64,000 nt of DNA. Origin: Puffinus mauretanicus. Its lineage: Eukaryota > Chordata > Aves > Procellariiformes > Procellariidae. The notes under the pieces were generated by a model, which saw only the letters and a program-made list of their open reading frames with translations, was not told the DNA's origin and searched no databases. Shown piece after piece: positions 58,501-64,000 of this stretch. A program made the position numbers and the translations under genes. The stretch spans positions 186,001 through 250,000 of the forward strand of contig JAJKFH010001941.1 in the NCBI GenBank assembly GCA_023333565.1, in the 5' to 3' direction. Numbering within the stretch: position 1 is the stretch's first letter; each line of letters opens with the position of its first letter.

Positions 58501-61500
58501 TTAAAGATTATTAAATAGTTTTGTAATCTTTGCACTGAGTAAAAGCTTGCTAGCATGGAGTGGTTGAGAGAGGTCTGGTGGAACCCTTGTACACAAATTC
58601 ACCTAAGATTTCATCATCATCTCCCTGTGATTCCTGAATGTGAAAATGCAGTTACATCATCAGGGCTTTTCACCTCTACCTACCTGAAGTTCTGGCTATA
58701 TTTATTTAAAAATCATCAGCTGAGAGTTAGAGATGTATCTAAATAAATTTGGTGAACCTTTCATCAGGCTAAGGCTGTAGATTGTCTGACTTGGGTTGAA
58801 TGTGGTAGAGTGGCAGTTCATCAGCTGGAGACTTGTCTCCTCATGCACTGTTGTGGATAGGTTTAACTGCTTTCGTCAAACCGATGACAAACGATCCCTG
58901 GCAAGGTTATCACACTGTAAACAGCAATGCTACATATGCAGTGCAAGTTTTCTTAAACCATGACCTTACATTTTCTTCTCTAGTGGGAGATTTGAAAAAG
59001 TTAATCTACACTAGTAAAGGGCATGCGGAATTCTTTTTGTCATGGAAGTTGACTCATTGTCTTCAGTGATTTGAATTTTGTGATTAAATGTGCAGTTAGG
59101 GCTTTTTTTGTGCATTCCTAAACCTAAAGAAATAATTTCCATTGAGTTACGTGACCTGTTCTTGCAGACTGATTTTCAATATGAAGTTGAACAAGTTTAC
59201 TAATATATCAGCATCTTTCCAAAATCACTTTCAAACAAGTGATAGAGCTGATAACTTACCCTTCAATGGAAGTTCCCTAAAAAAGTACCTACAGTGGGCT
59301 CAGGGTATCAGCATGTATTTTTGCTGCAAGTTTAGAACAGTTGTTTGTAGGATATACATTCTCAACAAAAGCTTTTTCTCTGAGGCTGTCTCAGAAGCGT
59401 ACATGGCTTACATCCCTGTGGCTAGTTGAACTTTTAATAGTAGCATCCCCTCTTCAGCAGTACATTCGTAATTTTTTTTTCCCCCAGTACTTGCACTCAT
59501 GCTCAGAATCATCCCTGAATCCCAGAAGCAGCCCAATGCTTTGCTAAAGCAATTCTGTGAAGATACTTACTACAGGAACAACCTTTTTTGTTTTAAATCT
59601 TTGCTCGGCAGAACTATACACTTCACGGTATTAAATTGTTTCTCACTTTACAGCTGCTTCTGCCTGGAGCCCTATTATGAGTCTTAAGCATCTCCAGCTC
59701 CTCTACAATTACTAGGATGAGCAGACAGAGAGGATCCATCATAGCACAGGGACACACCTAGTGGGTTTAGCAATTGCTGTTCTGGTTGTCTTCCTGTTAA
59801 CATGTTCTGGCATCTCCAGTCATCTTTTTTCTCATTCTTAAGTTTACCGGTTTTCTTCCATAGGTTACCCATATAGCAGAGTGCAAGAGGTGAAATAGAA
59901 GTGAGGATTAAGACTGCTCCCCTGGCTACTATAAACCCATGCCCCTCACTGGAACACAAGAGTGATTTGACTATTGTCTGAAATAAAAGGCAGAGGGTGA
60001 GAATGAGGGAGGTGCTGGATTCAATACATGCCACAAGATTCAGAACGCTCTCAGCTCTGTGTGCTGGGGCAACCCTGTCCTTGTGTAACTGTCCCACTGC
60101 AACTTAACGTGACTTCCCTCAATGAAAGCTGGCTGCCTCAGGAACCTACCACAGCTAAGTGGTCTCATTCTATCACTTAGCATTCATCATATCTACATAA
60201 TTACAATTGAAAAGTGTCCAGGCAAATTAAGAGTGGCAAACCTCAACATGGCAACAACAGTGTCCTCCTGTTCCCATTCGAGCCTGGCAAAGACTGTTGC
60301 AGGCTAGGAGAGAAATAGGAAAAAAAAACCCTTCCTGAAGTAACAAGTGAATTCTCTTCTCCCTTATAACAGACTATTCAACACAGTATTTTAAGTGCTG
60401 CCTAATTAATAAGAAAGAGGGACATCATTAATATGCAGGCCAGTTATTTTAGAAGTAGTTCATTAAACTCATTATTTTAAGACAACCTTGTCTGTTATCC
60501 TTCCACCAACAGCAGCATGTTGACCTCGTAATTTATTTCACAACTTAACTTAGGCTTGGAGATAATCTTAGAAGGAATTGTCACCATTGAGCTTGCTTAG
60601 CTTTGGGAGTAAACTGTCAAACATCGGACTTAATATTTGCAAGCGTTCTTTACTGATTTCACCCTAACCTACATGTTGAAAAATCTGTATCTTACCTTAG
60701 CTGAGTCTCAAAGGAAGTAACAGAAAATAATTACTGTAATAAGGACAAATGGTACATGGTTCCACCTGGCATCAGAACAAGCAGAACTCCTGTGGGGTTG
60801 ACCTGGTTCCATCACTGCAGATTTAGGCATACTTCCTTTACAAGCAAGCAAATAAAGTGACTCGATACGATCATCTTGTGAGTCTTACTAGTATACCAGA
60901 TTACATATCCAGTAACTGACAGACATCTGTAAGCTCTGTATCTTACAGCTGCAAATGAGACTGTCCCTCCCATATTGTGCTGTTTGGGTTTTTTTTTCCT
61001 AATCTTTTTCTTTTTTTTTAAGCATACCAAACACCTACACCATACTCCTTGATGTCTAGAGGTCTGTCCTTATGGAGGGCCATGCTTCTCACATAGTGGT
61101 ATGTGACACGTGGAACAGTTTGTCTCTATCAGAGAAAGTAACTGCAGCTTCCCACTTAGCACAATGTATTGGTCAGCCAGGTGTTTCATGCTGGTTTCAC
61201 ATGGCTACTATTGCGCAAGTGCATTCAGACTGACACCCGTGTACTCGCACCAGGGCGGAACTGTGCATTACAGACCCCTTGAGAAAATGAGGAATCGGAA
61301 CAGAATCGTTCCCACTGGCATTTAAAATCAAAAGCCCAGATACTAATCAGAGCAAATACCGATCACAGATGAAGGTGCTGTGAGGGAGGATTTAGTCATT
61401 AAGGACTCCAGCCCTCAGGAAGAAGCAACTTGTCAGTGATAAACTGGGGAGAGGAGGGGGTAAGGAAGGACATTATTGCTGAAACAAGCATTAACTACCA

Positions 61501-64000
61501 GGACTCCTTGTTAGTCTTTCAGGATGAGCCACCTGTCACAGGGGTCTCACAGCTGAGCTGCTTCACCTAAGTTAATCTGCCAATTTAATTACGAGCTAGT
61601 TGGTTTACATTTCTCAAATTGGCAAGCACTACCACCTAAAGGGGATGGGGGGAGCAGGGAGAATTAGGCTGTTAAGTAACTGTTCTGAACAGCAGTTCAA
61701 TTCTGTTCAGCTTCATTGACTGGCTCCGAGCCACTGCTAGGGCATACGGAAGAATTTCAAACTGCATTTTATCACTAACCATTTTAGAATTCTCTATCTG
61801 CAGAAACCATTTAGCCAGTAGAAAGAAACCCCAAAACCTCTCCCTTACCTCACTGTCCATGAGAATGAAGAAGAAGGCACTTTGTTTCCTATTTTGCTAC
61901 TTAAGAGTTAGGGACAACACGATGACAGTTATTACCTTTGTGATTCTGTAATGCATTCACTGAAAGACTGCTGTTACCAGATCCCCTGGTCTGAAGCTGC
62001 CATGGTTGTGGGACAGTGCAGCATACACCGCTGTCGCCCAAACCAGAGCAAGTTACCTGCAAGCTCTAATCAAACAAGACACATTGGCTATCCTCCAGAA
62101 AAAAAAAAACAAACACCACAAACAACTTTTGTTCACCAAAACAGTACCTGGGGCTGTATCACTGTAGTAAGATTCTGGATCTTTTGATTTCTTTTGCTTA
62201 AAAGCAGTAGCTGCTTGAATAGATTTGAGTCCAGAAAAAGCAGCTTGTAGAGTGGATGCTCTAGCATACAGTAGTTGTGCTCAAATTAAGGGACCTTTCC
62301 ATATGTAAATCCTTTCCAAGCAGAACTAGGTCATAGATATCTTCAGCCCTAAAAAGCATTTCAGTCAGCCATGCAGAAGAGAAATTATGCTTGCTTATCA
62401 CTTAGCTTGCTTCAGTTAACCTGTAGAGCTGATGCACCCCTCCACAGCATCAGCGCTGTAGAATCAGCCTTGTGAACTCCCAGCTGCGGCGCACACATCA
62501 GGAAGCAGTATCTACCGCTGTAGATGGAACTGCGGTTTCCTCTGTAGTGTTCCTGACAGCAGAGAGTTCATCTGTACTCCAAGAACACCGCGAGGAAGAC
62601 TTAAACACCAAACTAGTACAAAGCACTCAGCCCCTACACACTACAACGGGGGAAGAGCTAAGGTAACTTCCAGTTCTAGCGCAGAGGCTCTCTCTGTCCG
62701 AACCTTTTAACTCACAGTCATGCTGAGCTCCTGCAGCAAAGCGGAGTAGCCTAGCCGGTACGGAAGACACCTACAAGCTGAGGCATTGCTCTCTCAACAC
62801 CAGCATGGCATCAAGAAGTACAGGTGCAAATGATGGCCAAACCTATACACAGAAATGTCCTTTTTGTGTGCTAGTAGTACCAAGGGACAATAATATTGGC
62901 CTTATGATTTGGGAAAGAGTGGTTTATATGCAAAAAAAATAAAAAATTCCACAAAAGGAATACTCGAATAAACACCACTCAGGCTAGCACTATGCCTCAA
63001 ACATCCATGCTAAACTTTTTTCCCTTTTGTAAAACACTATTAAAACCCTTTATCTCATTACTCCATTTCAGAAAGCTGTTCCAGAACCTGTGGGTTTATA
63101 CAGCTTCTGCATTTGCTGTTGCAATAAATGCAAAACTGAAAATGGGAGCTTTTCCAGGCTAATAAAAGAAAATGGCAATTAAGTAAACTCACACCACATG
63201 TCTATCTGCTTAGTGGATGTAAATGTAGTTTAGTAATTCTTGACTTCAACAACTATCATGCCAGTGGCAGGAACCTCAATGTAATCTTAAATGAAGCCCG
63301 TAACAGTCCATTAGAATAATCTCACACTTAAGGAGCAAAAAGCCCTGAAGCAACCGTTCTCACTGTTCAACCCCCAGATATAACATGAGATGGCGTTCAT
63401 TAACTGCAAGTAACCTAATGACTCAGCACGTGACAAGTGCAAGAAAATGCAGTGTTCTCCTGGCAGCAAAACAGAAATGGGCAGAGAGGGACACCTGTAG
63501 ACCTCATAAGCTGGGAGTATGTACAAAGAGCAGGAGTTTATGGCACTTGTATCAGGTTTTAAAGTAATTCTAAAACTAGTATGTTATGCCTTAATGTGTC
63601 AACAAAAAGACGTGGTCATTTACACAGATCAAAGCACCTACCTGTAGTGAAGACTGATCCTCTGCTTGTTTTGTATTTTGTAAATACAGATTAAGTAGGT
63701 CTTTCAGAGATTTAATTTTTTAAAAAGTCTAGGAAACTGAAACTGGCAAAATTACCATCTTTCCACCAGCTTTATTTCTAATAGCCTTAACATTTTGCTA
63801 TGCAAAAAAAAAAAAAAAAATCAACTTGTAGCAAGAGATCAGTACCTTGATCTAAAGCTTTCAATGCTCAAAGCTTAGTTCTAGTTTGAGTAACCAATTT
63901 TTTTTCTTTTTTTAAGAGAAACACTGAATAATCCCAAAGTGTTTCTAGTACCTGATGTATCACTTAACACAGCAATTCTAGTGTAACGAAATAGCTTCCA
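58501..64000. other. Sequence beyond ACOT13, no supported coding exon
   Basis: AT-rich with no protein-like open frame. In human the next gene, C6orf62, is on the minus strand and its 3' end faces ACOT13, so part of this could be its 3' UTR. I looked for its conserved C-terminal codons on the minus strand and did not find them. Confidence 0.5.

Noticed and set aside
1..64000. CRISPR arrays, operons, ribosome-binding sites, tRNA or rRNA genes
   Set aside because: The window is vertebrate nuclear DNA; no regularly spaced repeats or recognisable tRNA/rRNA were seen on reading.

Overview
The window is nuclear DNA from a bird. The evidence is two 5'-truncated or eroded CR1 LINE families with the CR1-type 3' tail, several LTRs of bird-type endogenous retroviruses, AT-rich intergenic DNA broken by one sharp CpG island, and the gene pair TDP2-ACOT13 in the head-to-head layout known from human 6p22. 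The species cannot be fixed from the sequence alone.

Layout: 0-44 kb is mostly intergenic or intronic. It holds an old CR1 fossil (about 7.66-8.59 kb), a younger reverse CR1 (22.16-22.99 kb), a forward CR1 3' end (38.84-39.40 kb), LTRs at about 28.04-28.45, 40.11-40.71 and 42.65-43.29 kb, two weaker LTR-like tracts (14.2-15.0 and 35.5-36.2 kb), and several splice-bounded open stretches on the minus strand (0.16-0.36, 13.70-13.85, 15.59-15.74, 35.07-35.28 kb). These may be exons of one unidentified minus-strand gene. In human, KIAA0319 lies downstream of TDP2, but none of these exons resembles it as far as I can judge.

44.0-51.95 kb is TDP2 on the minus strand. All seven coding exons can be joined in phase into a 384-residue protein with an N-terminal UBA domain and a complete endonuclease/exonuclease/phosphatase catalytic domain. 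Intron 1 is only 73 bp. Intron 2 carries two ERV LTRs, one of them still attached to a primer-binding site and leader. 52.06-57.93 kb is ACOT13 on the plus strand, three coding exons and 140 residues with all five known active-site residues. The two start codons are only 107 bp apart in a TATA-less CpG island, so one bidirectional promoter very likely serves both genes. 58.5-64 kb has no coding sequence I can support; in human the next gene, C6orf62, would point toward this stretch from the right.

The two genes have unrelated jobs: TDP2 removes topoisomerase-derived tyrosyl adducts from 5' DNA ends, and ACOT13 hydrolyses long-chain acyl-CoA at mitochondria. Nothing in the window looks like a novel multi-gene system. 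The points most worth a second look are the candidate unidentified minus-strand gene, the LTR with TATA box and intact CRE inside TDP2, and a few local rearrangement footprints.
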